From Bigelowiella natans CCMP2755 (lineage: Eukaryota; Cercozoa; Chlorarachniophyceae), in NCBI GenBank assembly GCA_000320545.1, contig ADNK01000029.1, forward strand, positions 48,501 to 112,500: a DNA stretch of 64,000 nucleotides, read 5' to 3'. Below, in pieces: positions 12,543-25,631 of this stretch (position 1 is its first letter; each line of letters starts with the position of its first letter). Made by a program: the position numbers and the translations under genes. The notes under the pieces were generated by a model. It made no database searches. It saw nothing but the letters and a program-made list of their open reading frames with translations, and was not told the origin of the DNA.

Positions 12543-13315
12543 ATGCTGCGCATGGCGATGCGCTGGGTTCGTGGTGATTCAGCCCGGCGTATGACCTCTC
12601 TACCTTCCCCTTTCGTATCACGCACCGTGCATAGTTGCATACCCGCAAGAGGACTCGAGGAATTCTTCAATACGGGATCTACAGCAGCGGGTTTGTTGAT
12701 TGGACAGTTCAGTATGTTTTGACTTTCTCGTTTCAATTTATTGCCGACAGACTCTAATGAAAAAAACTACTATACTTGATTTAAAGGTGATTCATGGACA
12801 CCCGATCTTCTTCGGAAGAAGTCAGTCGAAGACTTGCATAAGTTGTGGTTCGTGCTTCTGAAAGGTTGGTTAACATTACTATCGCAACTACAACAGAACT
12901 TATGCGGCTTCCATAATTTAGAGAGGAACATGCTTCATACGAGAAAACATGATTGTTCGAAGAGAAAGGTTCCAATGGATGGGGAAGATAGGATTAAGAA
13001 GGTAATCATCAATTTAAAGTTTTAGTTAGCATATCATTCACACCTTGTATTTCACAGGTGCAAAAATCGATGCGCTACATAAAAAAAGTTTTAGGTGAAC
13101 GGGAACGTGTGGCTAAAGAAATGGGTATGCTCCATACTCATCGTTTTCTGTTGAATTATTCTAATAAATGGATATTTTCAGTCGTTGATGACCTCGTAAA
13201 AGAACACAATTTGAAGACGCGTGCTGAAGCGGAAGAGATGCTTGCGATGAAGAAAGCGAAGAAATATCCGCATCCATATCCGAGTATACCAGAAACTTCA
13301 AAATATATTCATTAA
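12543..13315 (+). CDS. MRPL47: Mitochondrial large-subunit ribosomal protein uL29m (MRP-L47)
   Basis: Five exons chain in phase: 12543-12690, 12787-12864, 12922-13001, 13058-13124 and 13182-13315 (TAA), giving 168 residues. The product matches the MRP-L47/uL29m family: a GLEEFF motif, then SWTPDLLRKKSVEDLHKLW, a LLKERNML motif across an intron, and KSMRYIKKVLGERERV. In this family the DLHKLW..LLKERN core binds the mitochondrial large-subunit rRNA near the tunnel exit. The N-terminus is Met/Arg-rich without acidic residues (MLRMAMRWVRGDSARR), as expected of a mitochondrial presequence, so I take the ATG at 12543. Length fits a compact protist member of the family. Introns are 57-96 bp with GT-AG ends. 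Confidence 0.9.
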
Positions 13316-14118
13316 CATAGCTGGTTTTCATTCTTATTTATCAAGATTGGAACTATGGTTACTTGAAAAAGCGCCGCTGCTTTACTGTACATGTACGCTA
13401 CTTCTAATGGCTTAAATATATAGACATGGTACATGCGCGCGCTACGTATCTACATGATGCTAGGACAGCAACTCTTATATGTGCACATGTTCTAAAAGAC
13501 ACAACATGAGCGCTGTAGCCGCTGCTTTGCATAGCCACATGAGGATGACCATTAAAAATATTTAATCACATCATTACATCCGTCTGACATGACATGTTCA
13601 AAAAACATTGCGGTGAACACATGATGCTGCATCTAGGCCTTGTTGTAAGACGGAAGTAATGATCAATTAAATTTGTTCAATGGTCATCCTTATGTAGCTA
13701 TGCCTTCTTGTTATTGTAGCGTACGTAATTGACTATTTATATTACATATGTGTGTGTGTGTGTGTGTGTGTGTGTACAATATGCGTGTGTAATGTATGGG
13801 AGAAGTAATGTAGCGTCATAGCACATGCTTGCTACAGCAGACACAACGTAATATGAGACGAAGCGTAATGAAATGATTACATCTTAAATGACATGCTAAC
13901 TTAATACATATGATATTACTGTGTCGATAGACACAATATTATACGATACACATATAATGCTACTGTGTCTGTAGTTACTGTGGGTAGTGTACTAGTACAT
14001 TCCAGCTTCGTTGTAGTAACGCTTGACATCGTAATGCACAACATGGCTGTTACAAAAGGATTGTATTAAATATAGCTTTTGAGGATTGGCTGCTCCTGAT
14101 ATAAATTTAAAACACACT
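13316..14118. other. Intergenic between MRPL47 and the IQ-protein gene
   Basis: No gene. It holds the MITE-like inverted repeat at 13529-13703 (listed separately), a (GT)n tract at about 13749-13775, and AT-rich sequence with repeated ACATG/ATACGA words. Both flanking genes end here (convergent). Confidence 0.6.
13529..13703. mobile_element. MITE-like 175-bp element with about 60-bp inverted repeats
   Basis: The left arm (13529 to about 13588, starting GCATAGCCACATGAGGATGA) is matched by the reverse complement of the right arm (about 13644-13703, GCATAGCTACATAAGGATGA). Agreement continues through GACCATT, a TTTAAT core, ATCATTAC and TCCGTCT. The centre of about 55 bp holds no gene. Long terminal inverted repeats in a short AT-rich non-coding element are the hallmark of MITEs. 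I see no clean target-site duplication. A degenerate single arm occurs at 54569-54642. Confidence 0.65.
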
Positions 14119-15176
14119 TCAGGAAATATCTCCAGAAGTACGAATAGAAGGCAACCGTTGAAATTTCACGTTCATCATTCCCCCTTCCTCCGGGTTACTT
14201 GCATTCATGCCATCTGCGATTACCACTGCAGACTTTTTTCCTTCCTCTGATCTAAATTTTCTAACTTTTCTCAGATTCTCCATTCTCATTTTTCTAAGCT
14301 CTGATTTAGAGAGGTTGGATTCTGAGCTGGTTGACGGAGTATCTCCAGGTGCGAAGACTGAAGGCAAGCGTTGAAATTTTATGTTCATCATTCCCCCTTC
14401 CTGCGGGCTGCTTGAATCTAAATTTTCTGTTACAACCGACTTCAATTCTTTCGGTTTGGATTCCTTCACACTCCTCAAATTTTCCATTCTTATCTTCCTG
14501 ATTTCTGCCGCAGCAGCTTTTCTGATTTCATTTTCTACTGCATTCTCGAAGATTTCTCGTGCGTCTCTTTCGACAAAGTACGCTTTCACCTCGTCTTGAA
14601 TGGCCTCCTCAACTATGTCCTCAATCGAAGGTAAAATATGTTGATGAATTAATCCCTCAATTATTTTCTCCAACAATCCCAACTTTCTTTCGCTTCCTTG
14701 CCGATGTTTAGAAATTCGCAAGTAGTGCGAAACCATACTATCGACAACCTCTGTAGCGATTTCTTTACAAAAACCAGGAAGGTTCTCAAAGAGCAAACAT
14801 TCGTAGATGTGATATACAGCTCTCGCGCGTGGAGAATTAGGAGCCAGAGGAGCGTAAGGGCCCAATATAACTTCCTGAATCAGGACGGGGATCATCTCGG
14901 AACGCAGAAAGTCATCGATGAGAAGATCGACCTGGGTATAATAAAGGACGTTGTAACTAAGATGTAGAATGGAGGCCTAATCATTACTTTAAATGAATTT
15001 ACATAATAAATATTTCAATATCTCACCGCTTGACGAACAACTCTGATCTCGAGCTTAAGATAATCTCCCTTCTTTTGTTGTTTACGCCGCCACCATCGTT
15101 GAATGATGATCGCACTTCGATTTACGTGTTGCCAGGAGGAGGACCCATCTTTGTTTGACGATTTTGCTTCTAACAT
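14119..15176 (-). CDS. IQ-motif protein with a duplicated C-terminal segment
   Basis: Two exons, 15176-15027 and 14931-14119, joined in phase 0 across a GT-AG intron, give 320 residues. An in-frame TGA lies just upstream of the ATG at 15176. Residues about 20-32 read SAIIIQRWWRRKQQ, an IQ calmodulin-binding motif (IQxxWRR form). The middle is helical (VDLLIDDFLRSEMIPVLIQE onward). The C-terminal third carries two copies of a segment of about 60 residues: EIRKIRMENLRSVK ... EGGMMNIKFQRLPSVF, then ELRKMRMENLRKVR ... EGGMMNVKFQRLPSIR. IQ proteins of this build are common among axonemal and centriolar proteins, but I cannot name an orthologue. Two exons only, unlike its intron-rich neighbours. 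Confidence 0.75.
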
Positions 15177-16605
15177 TCGCGGTCGTATTCAAGAAACTAG
15201 AATTTATGATACTGAGGAGCTCGAAGATGGCGAAGACGATGCGTAAACCGATTCGTTGAATAACAAAAGATGGGGAAAGTCTTTGTGTACCAGAATCTTT
15301 GATCTGCGTGAAGGATTTATTTGGAGCACGATAATTATAATGAGGCCTCTAAAGCTTTTTCCTACGGGTAATCTGTGTTGCACTGCTATTCCTATGCCTA
15401 TAAGAAAGAATGCAAATATCATACGGTGATTATTTTAATTGTCTACCGAATAACTCATCAAGACTACATTTTCAAACTCCACCCCCTTCTCTTCTACCCC
15501 CCTTCACTCTCTCTCGCAGGTCGGTCGATCGTGCGCACTAAAAATCAAATTATTAGTCAGTGTAGATATCGGTTCTACCATATGCCCCTCCTCCTCCTCC
15601 TCCTCCTCTTCCCTTGACTCGCTCGTCGTTTCTGTGGGCTTCAGTTCGATTCTTCTTTTTCCGAAACGAGTCGGTTTCTGGCTGTGAGTGAGAATGATGT
15701 TGCTGCTTGACGTTATTGGCACAAATTCAGGGGAATTTTACCCTGCGACCTTCCAGAAGTAGAACATCTAGGCAGAAGGAGGCGCATCATTCATTCAAGA
15801 AACTCAGCCTCATGGAGGACACGGATGAACCACTTTTTCTTCAACTCATTGTGAAGCGTGGACAGAATTCCGGAGGGGCTCGATCTGTGGACTCAGCATG
15901 TGCTCTCATTGAAATCCTGCCCCCACAACACTGAAATGAATCCTCTCCCAATGAAACAAACTCCCCTCCGCTCCAGCCGGTGATGTGAGGAAGACGGAGA
16001 CGCACTTCACGCACCTTCGTTCCATCAAAAGTTTTGTGGCCTCCAGCTTTCCGTTTCACGTGGATGGAAGCACATGCAATGCATTTGAAGAGTCCATGTG
16101 CGCTGCACATTGGTTGCACAATCAATCAGCACCAGAGAAGTGCACTTGTGTTGCTGCGTGCGATGCCTTCCTTGCGGCACAGCACGCATTGCACACGCCA
16201 CATCCATTGTGCGGAGACAACAACTCAAACGAGCATGCATGCCAGCATGCACAACGCAGCCAATCTAGCAATCATCAATGATCGAATGGATTGTGAGGCC
16301 ATGTACGTTGACCCTCAATTTTGCACGTCCATTGGTGCATCATCTAGCCCATTGTGCTGCACGCAGACTGCGCGACAGTGGCTAGCTGCTGCGACATGTA
16401 CGAAGTACGTAGCATCTTCAATGCATCTAGACATGCAGGCAAAGTATTTTTTCTATCAAACATGTTATTCTTCACTATTGTACTTGCATGTTGCTCAAAC
16501 TCAAAATAAAGGAATGCAGTTTTCATCTTTTACAAGGAAGTAGATGTCTGCGAGGGTATGATGACTATCAGTGATGTCATTGGACAATTCCTCGCGATGA
16601 AGAAC
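15177..16605. other. Intergenic, with a CATG/TGCA-rich island
   Basis: No confident gene. A minus-strand frame at about 15722-15530 with a Glu run (from a TCC repeat at 15,590-15,612) could be an isolated exon but has no partner. From about 15,990 to 16,450 the sequence is rich in TGCA and CATG. The stop of the giant minus-strand gene is at 16606-16608. Confidence 0.5.
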
Positions 16606-19600
16606 CTAACGCCTCTTTTTCAAGAGCTTCATGAGAGCTCTCTTAGCTCCTTGATGACCCATGATTGAGGCCTTCGTGTAGTAGTCCATTGCTTCCTGTA
16701 TGCTCTTCGCTACATACTTCGAGTCTCCTTTTTCCTTGCGTTTGCCGAGATTGTACAAGGCTGCAGGCTCGCCATTTTCAGCAGCTTCGATATACCATGA
16801 AATGGCCTGCTTCTCGTTCTTCTCCACGCCGGTGCCGGACCAGTAGTACGCGGCGAGGTTGTTCATCGCAGGAGCGAATCCAAGCTCGGCGGAAGCTAGG
16901 TAGAAATCAAATGCCCTGAGTTTGTCCTGCTCAATACCGTTGCCAGCGTCGTAGGCTTCTGCGAGATAGAATAGCGCGACCGGGTGTTTTTTGGCTGCTG
17001 CCCTCTTGAACCACTCGATGGCGTTTTTGTGGCTGGTTCGTTGTCCCTCGTAGAGGTAGCCGTACTGGTTCATCACGCCAAGCTCGATCTGGGCGTTGGC
17101 ATCCCCTTCCTCAGCGAGCTCCAGAAGACCCTCCTTTCCGACCACACGCTGGATATGACGCAAGTTGTATTCAGCAACCCCTCTTTCATTTGATGAAGCC
17201 TTTCTGTAGGCTTCTACTGCCTTTTTCAGATCCTTCTCCAAGCCACCCTCGCCTGTCTCATAGCACCTTCCGAGGAAGTTCAGAGATGCTGGGTATCCTT
17301 TCTTCGCAGCCTTTTGATGCCAACTCAAAGCTTTTTTGGCGTCTGGAGCAACTCCAATTCCATAGGTATAGCAGAGAGCCACGTTGTACATTGCAGGCGT
17401 GTAGTCATCGGCCGCCATAGTGTAAAATTTGAAGGCATCATGAACATCTCTCTCTACTCCGCGACCGAACTCATATGCTTGGCCAATCGCCGTTTGGGAA
17501 GGCCGATGATTATTAATGGCGGCCTTGAAGTACCATTCAACAGCCTTTGCAACGTCTACCGCGCATCCGATGCCCATGTCGTAGCGCACACCTTCCTGGT
17601 AAGCCTTTTCTTCGTCTCCATTCTCGGCATCGATCCGGTTCTGAAGAGACTTCTTGCCCATGTCCATGGCAGTTTCGAAAAGGTCGATGAACCTATCACA
17701 ATCAGCTATGGAAGCAAAAATGAGATTATACGATCGGTTGCCGGTAAGGAACTTGCACTTGACTTTGACATGGTCCTTGCGACCCACGGAGGCAAGGTTG
17801 TTGAAGTAGAACCCTTTTAGTGGCTCTCCCTTCTCGTCGAAGTTCTCCATTTTTTCGTGGGAGAAGTCAAGAACGATGACACGATCTTGTTTCATTCCGT
17901 ACTTATTCACCTTGACGACATGGAAGGCATGTTGCTTGCGGCCATTGAGGAAGGAGGTAGCGATAATGCTATTCCTGTCGGATTTCACTGAGTTCAGGGC
18001 GTCGTCACCTACTTTCGACTCTCGTTTCGTCTCGTTCTTGGGCGCGTGAGCTAGGAAAGGAACGCGGACGTAAACTTTGGACACACCTGGTTTGTAGGAT
18101 TTTGGTACTTCCATGATCCAGGCTACGTCGTGCGGAGTGACAACAGTTAGTTTCTCGCCAGCCTTGAATCCCTTCGGAAGCTCGATGCGAGTGAGCTGAG
18201 TTGACATTAGCCTCATATCCTGGCCAACAGCTAGCGATTCATCATTTGGATCTTCTTTCTTGTATTTCGGAAGAGTGAGCTTGCGTTTCCATGAGGCTTC
18301 TCCTACACCTGCTGGCAGTGGTACGAGCTCCCCAATCTCTGCATTCGCATACAGGCGGCGATGGGTAGATCCGAGGTCAGGGACCAGAACTCCGTTATCG
18401 AGCGCTTGGCGATGGTCCACGATATGGTTAAAAGCTTTCAAGAGGAAGGCCGGAGGTAACTCGCCGATCTCCTCTTTGGTTGATTTCTCATCCTCTGCGA
18501 CAGCGCCTCCCTTCACCTCATCGGAATTCTTAGCGCGTGAATCTTCCAATTGCTTCATCGATATGTTCACGGTCGCATTGGATTCCGTATTAGTGGTGGT
18601 AGTAGTGGTGGTTGTGGTAGTGGTAATGATAGTTGTTGAGCCGCTCTCATCAGTTACGGTCTTCTTGCGTATGTCGGTCATGGAATTGCTCAAATTCGAG
18701 GTAGATTTTGAGCTTGCAGGAATGACAGCGATAGATTTCATCATCTTCTTCTTCTCTTCTCTCTTCTCTCGTTGGCTCGTGAGCTCCTCTTCCTCCTTAG
18801 TCACCCAGCCCTTTTGAATGCAGTAGTTCAGGTTCTTCACTCCCCCAGGGTGTCCCTGATCAGCAGCCTGTTGATACAATACTATGGCCTTTGGCAGATT
18901 GGGCTCAACTCCCCATCCCTTTTCGTAGCGGATTCCAAGGTTGTTCTGCGAGGGTGCAAATCCATGGCCAGCCGCCTTCTCATACCAGAAGACTGCCATC
19001 TTCTCGTCCTTTTCCACACCATAACCCTCGACGTAGCACACGGCCAGGTTGTTTTGTGCTGGGGGATACTCGTTCGCTGCGGATTTTCGGTACCAATATA
19101 ATGCGTTGTCGACGTCCGGTTCCACACCTTCTCCTTTTTCGTAGCACAAAGCTGTCCGCATCTGGGCCTCTGGGTGATCGTGCCTTGCAGCCTTCAAGAA
19201 GCAGAGGAAAGCATGCTTCTGGTCTTTCCTTTCTTGGTAAACTAAGCCGTGGCGAAATTGTTCATCGGCATACTCTGTGTTCATCGTCTTGATATTCGCG
19301 TCGCCCTTGTCAGCTCCAGCTCGCAGTGCCATTTCATAATTGAAAATAGCGGGTTCGTATCCCTGGTCCGCACCCTGTTTGTAGAGTTTAACGGCACGTG
19401 GCATGTCCGTTTCCACATCCTCACCGATCTCATAGGTACGACCGAGATGGTTTTGTGCTTCAGGAAGCCCCTCCTTGGCTGCCTTCTGGAAGGTTTCCAT
19501 CGCCTTTTTGCTATCACGGTCTACGCCAAGACCGTAGAAATAACACAATGCGATGCGGTACAGCGATCGAGTGTGGCCCTGTCCATAAGCTACTTTGTAT

Positions 19601-22600
19601 CGCTCAAGAGCCTCTTTGACAGATTGATCCACGCCGAGACCAAATTCGTAGCTGTGTGCCAATTGATACGACGCCTCGGCTTTACCTTGGGCAGAAGATT
19701 TCGCGAACAGTTTGGCTGCTTCCACATAATCGGGCTTGCATCCTTGGCCGTTCGCTAATCGGAGGCCATGCTCGTATTGGGCGTCCTTGTCGCCCATATC
19801 CGCATTAGCTTTAATCTGTGCTCCTCTTCGCATCCTATCCTTCAATTCGCTGAGTTTGTGGATGAAGAGCATCTTCTCCTTCTCAGAGGCAAATTTGAGA
19901 TCGTACTTGCGGTTGCCGTTGTTGAATTTGATGCGCACTCGTTTCTTCCCTTCGCTTTTAAAGCTACTTACGAACTTAATATCAAAGTCATTCTTCAATT
20001 CACCGTTGGCATCATAATTGTGAATTTGCTCTGCAAAGTTATCAATGATAACGACACGCGACTGGTTAAATCCCCATTTGCTGGTCTTCTCCACATCAAA
20101 TTCAACGATGTCCCCAGCGTCTAATTTTTTCTCTCCTTCTTCCGTTTCGGACAATTTCTTCTCTTCTCCCCCCGTTTCCGCTAATTTGTCTGCGGCAACT
20201 TCAGCACCCATCTTTGCTTCCAACTTTTGGTCCCCAGAAACACGCATGGTCGCGATCTTGGCCAAGAATTCATCCCCATATTCGAGCTTCTTGGGAATCA
20301 CAAGTTGCATGTGAATATCGCCCTCGGTTACAATACGGACTTCGTCCCCTCCTTTACATCCCTTAGGGACCTGCAGTTTCACCAGATCGTGCTGAATAAG
20401 GCGTTCCGGTCCAGTCTCGCCTAGTTTGACCTCGCTCTCAAGGTTGGATGCATTCCTGATGGCTCGATTAAGAGCTGTCTTTCCAGCCTCAGCTCCCAGT
20501 TGTTCAAGATGCCCTCTGAGAGCTCTGCCGCGATTTTTCTTTCCGGCCTTCCAATGTACTCTCTCGGACACGCCCAGATCCTCTAATGGAAGTCGCACGA
20601 GGTAAACACGAACCGAGGTTTCTTGTTGCTGATCCTTTTTCTTTGCCTCTGACAGATTCGCTACTGACTTGCTTCCAGGTCGGTGGGAAACCACGGTACT
20701 CTGAGATCGTGCGTGTCTTATAAGGGGAGCCGCAGCTTCCTTCGCGTCGTCGTCCTTAGCCATTAGTTTACTCAGCAGCAGCTTACCGGTGGTTACCTCA
20801 ATTGAATCCTGCTTGTTTTCAGAAGCAGCCTCAATTCCGATCATGAGCTTCTGAGCATTTTCCTCACGAATACCTTCGTCCAACATGGTGTTTACTTCTA
20901 CCTCGGTCATTCTCTTGATACTCCTTGATTTTGCGAACTCAATCTCGGGTTCTGCGAGGTCGTTATTTTTTTCGTCATCATCATCATCATCATCATCATC
21001 GCTTCCGCTCTTCTCCCCGTCGTCATTGACGCGTTCCTCTTTCTGTTTCCTTTCGCGGAACCTCAGAGATTTAGGTTTGCGCTCCTTTGTGGACTTCACG
21101 ATCACGGCACGTTGCGAGCCACATCTCTTTCGTTCTTCCTCTAAAGAATCAAGGAATTCTCGATCCGAGAGGTACTTCGAAGTCTCGCTCGTTTTCGAGA
21201 GGACACGCGAGTTGTTGCGATCTTTCACATAGGTAACCTGAGTGATCAATTCAGTAGTAATAAGAGAATATATGCAGGCAAAATGTGATACAAACGGTAA
21301 GATTTCATACCTTCTCGTGGGTAATAGTGACAGAATGGTGTGTAATCTCTAGCTCATTGATGGTATCTTCCAGCTCTTTGCAATCTTGCCGAAGTGCCTT
21401 AACCTTGGCTTCCTCAGCATGAAGTTTCTCTTCCAGTCCCGCCCGTTGCTTGGATTCTTTCTGCATTTCCTGTAGTATGGACACCTTAGCGTTCGTGGCC
21501 CTTTCCAGAGCCCTCGTGGTGGATGCACGGCGCTTCTTTTCATTCTCCAACTCGAGACGCACATGTTCGCCTTCTTCCTTTAGAAGCTTGACTTCCTCCT
21601 GTCCTTTCTGAATCTTAACCTGGTCTTCCTTTGACTTAGCCCGCATGCTAGTGGAATCTTTTTCAAGTTCTCTCAAACGCTCGTTCATTTTTTGGTTCGA
21701 TCTTTTCTCAAAGTTAAGCTCCTCGGATAACGCCTCTACATCTGCGGACGCTAGATCAATCCTAGAGCGATACTCGTCGCATTGTTTACGTTCTCGGTCC
21801 AATTGCTCTGCCATAAGAAGCTTGGCCTTCGACGATTCCTCCAGCGCCTTTTGTTCGTTGCTTCTCATCTTCTTTTCTAGGTATAACTCGCCCTTTATCT
21901 CCTCATCCTTCTTGCGGAGTTCGGTAAGTTGCTTTTCAAGTTCCCCCAGCTTCTTCTTTTCGGATGACATTTCTGTCTCGAGAGCCAGACATTTAGTTTC
22001 GTATCTCTTCTTTTCTTCGGATTCTGAAGTGGTTTGGCGCTTATGCTTTTCTATCTCAGATTCCATTTGCTTAATCTTGCTTTCAAGCTCAGCGAGCTTC
22101 TTCTCATCTGCTTGCAGACCCTGTAGAGCAGCGCTCTCAGCCTGCCTGTGTAACCGAATTGCTTTTTCAAGATCGTTGATACGCTGGTTTGCATTGTTGT
22201 TCGAAGTTTCCAGAATGGACCTTTCTGTAGCCAGTGTCTGCAGTTTCTGATCCAAATTCCTTTTTTCTTTCAACGATGATTCCAACTCACTTTCAACTTC
22301 CTCGCGTTGTTTCTGCTCGGATTCCAGCTGTGAAAACAATCTCATCTTAGCTTTAGTCGCGCTGTCTAGAGCCATTTTCACTTCAACGACATGAGAGTCT
22401 CTCTCTTCAAGTTCCTTCTTCATGTTCTGATACGCTTCGCTTTGGTCCGAGAGCTTTTTCTTTGTGTCCTGATTTTCCTTCTTTTGTGTTTGTAAGATCT
22501 TCGCGGTAGACGAGTGAGCGTTCTCAGACTCCTTCAAAGCAATCTCTAACTCCTTGATTCGAAGGTTGACTCCCTCAAGCTCTCTCTTGAGGGCTCCACA

Positions 22601-25586
22601 ATTTCTTTGAGACTCAGCCACAACTTGCTTAGTTTTGCGAACCTCCTCCTCAGATGTCCTGGTCTCTGCCTTTGCCATCTCCAGCTGTTTGGTGAGTTTA
22701 AACAGCATTTTAGCATCGGAACTAAGACCCTGTTGTGCCTCAGCCAGCATTCTTTCAGCTTGCTGGATTTTCAGAGACTGCTCTTTCTTATATTTCTCAA
22801 AACTTGCCTTGGTGTCAATCTTCTCTTTCCTCTCAGCCTCAACTTCCTCTGCCATATCCAAGTTAGCTTTGGACAGTCTATCAGCTGCGATTTCTGCATC
22901 TAGCCTCCTTTTCTTTTCCTCATCTAGAGCCAAAGATTTGATTAGGCACTTCTCGGTAAGAGCTTTTTCGGAGTTTTGCGCGGCAATGCGTGTCTCTTGT
23001 TCTCTACCAAGTTGCCCCAGCAGCGCATTTTTTGTTTTGTCCGCATTCTCAAGGGCAAGTTTGGCGTTGGAGAGCGCGAACTTTTCGTCCTTGAGTTTAA
23101 GAGCGAGATCTTTATTGATACCTTTCTCCTTTTTCAAAGAACTTTCCAGCTGTTTTTTTGTATCCAGTTCGTTAGCTAGCTCCTGTCCCATCCTGGCCTT
23201 TTCAGATGAGAGTATTCGGATCTTATCTTTTGAGTCTTTACAGCATTTAGTTTCAGCATCTAATTTGATGACGAGATCTGCGTTCTCCTTCTTTGCAGAG
23301 GCAAATTGTTCCTCATGTTCCTTCGCTATAGCTTCTGACCTCTGGAGCTTAGCCTCAAGTTCTTTTACCTGATTTCCGAGCTTACTCATCTCTTTGGCAT
23401 CTGCCGTCAATCCAGACCTTGCGACCTTGAGTGACTCGGCAGCAACCTGTAACTTCGACACCAAGTCAGCGTTACGTGTTTTCTCCTTCTTCAAGGTATC
23501 AGTGACGACGGTTTTTTCCTTTGTGAGAGTCTCCACCTCTGCCTTGGTCTTCTGGTGAGATTTTTTTTCGCTCTCCATTGAAGCTTGGGTCTGGGCTAGA
23601 GCATCAGTTTGCTTTGCACACTGTTCTCGAATTTTCTTTTTCTCTTCCTTCAATGATTTAATCGACTTTCGGGCTGTTTCACGCTGTTTCTGTTCAGCTT
23701 CAAGCTGATTCAGGAGTTTCTCATTCTCCTTTTTGAAAGTTGCCAATTGAGAAAGCGTAACCTTCCGTTCATCACCTTGTTTGCGTAACTTTACCTCTAA
23801 GTCACGATTCGACTCCTTTACGGAAGCGAGATCACTTCGTGTCGAAGCAAGTTTCTCGTCAGTCTTTCGGCATTCCTCTTCTGCTGAATTCTTTTCCTTA
23901 GAAATTTTTTTGAGTTTCTTTTCAGTGGTTTGAAGCTTTCCAGACAAAGTTTTCATGTCTTGCTCAAGGGCTCCACGTTGGAGATTAGCTGTCTTGAGGT
24001 CCTCGGAAGCCGATTTGTGATCGTCTTGCGAAGCTTTAAGTTCTCTGAGGGCACCAACGAGTTTATCTTTGAGCTCGCTCATGGCCAATTCATCGTTCTG
24101 GATCTTTTGGGCATTTTTTCGGTTGGTTTCTTTGAGTTCGGTATTGTCGTTCATGGAACTCTTAAGCTGTGCCTTCGTTGCAGCATGCGCTTTTTCTTCG
24201 TCTCTCAAAGACGTTTCGGTCAATTTAGAAGCATCTTTCAGTTTGGCCAATTCATCCTTGGTTTTGCTATTCTCTCCTTTCTCGGCATCCAGTGAGTCTT
24301 GAAGCTCAGAAATTTTGTCCTGCAACTTGGTAGCCTTTTTACCTGCTTTGAATTCGGAGGCTTTTGCATTCACAATTTGGGACTCAAGCTTCTCAACCTT
24401 TCCTTTCAGCTGAAGCATAACTTGGGCATCCGCATCTATTCCTTTTTGCGCCCGTTTTACATCGTCACGTGTGTGCTTGAGTTCGAGCTGTAATAATCTG
24501 ACGTCTTCCTTTGCTTTCTCCAAAGCAGTGTTCTTTTCGTCTTTCTGGCGCGCCTCCGATTTGAGTTTCAGTCCAAGTTGGTGCACATTTCCATCAGACG
24601 CTTTCAGTTTGCCTTGCAATTCTTTAAGGTTCTTCTGCAATAGAGATATATGCTTGGCTTTCTTTCTTGAGTCGGTCTTGGATTTCTCCAATTCCATTTG
24701 GTGCTTAAGTCGTTCTCGACGCTCCGAGGCTACTTGGTCGGCAAGCAACACCTTAGCCTGCATCGACTTCTCGAGTGAGGTTTGAGCTTCCTCTCGTTGC
24801 TTGATCTCCTCACTTAGAATGTGGTCTAGGTGTTTTATATGCTTCTTGCTGTCACCCAGGTCGTTCTTGGAATCTGCAAGCTCCTTTTTGAGTGAAAGGA
24901 TTTGTCCAGCAAGCCTCTCTTCCGTCTCTGCAGCACGAGCAAGAGACCCCAGGCACTCCATCCGTCCCTTTCTTTCGTATTCTTCCTTGTGAGATATTCG
25001 CTCAATTTCATCATTAGATTTTGCGAGGTTCTCTTTTAGGCTGGAGATATCCTTTTCTTGGGTCTGAAGCTTGTCATTTTGAACTTGGACAGTCTGCTGA
25101 AGTTCAGCAAGCTGCTTCTGATCAGCACTCTGGCCTTCTTGGGCTTTTGCAAAAGCGTCCTTGGCCCGTTCCAGCTGAATTAGAAGCTGCCTTTGGTTGC
25201 CAGTCGATTGTCTCAGCTCCTCTTCAATCTTCTCGCGATCTTCACGTTCAGCCTCCAAATCCTCCGCAAGATTAATGTACTTCTTACTAGCGGCTTCGAG
25301 TTTTTGGCGAGTCTCATCGTGAGCATTTTTTTCGTTGGTAAGGTTTTTGGTCGACTCCTTGAGATGTTCAGCTCGCTTTTTCAACTCCTTTCCTAATATT
25401 CATCGCGATAAAATCAGATGCTGTCACTCGTGTGGCGTGGACGTACTTCTGGACTGCCAGGAGTCCAGTCAAAATATCCTATTCTATTTTAGTTTCATTG
25501 AGCATAATAACCACTACTATATGTATTATTGTATCACATTTTTGCGCACACATACACAAACACAAACAAATTCAAAATTAACATAA

Positions 25587-25631
<45 letters not shown>

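Noticed and set aside
21645-22250. 201-residue plus-strand frame inside the coiled-coil exon
   Set aside because: Ser/Phe/Leu-rich antisense shadow of Glu/Lys-rich coiled coil; many similar shadows occur across 16.6-28 kb and 55-61 kb.
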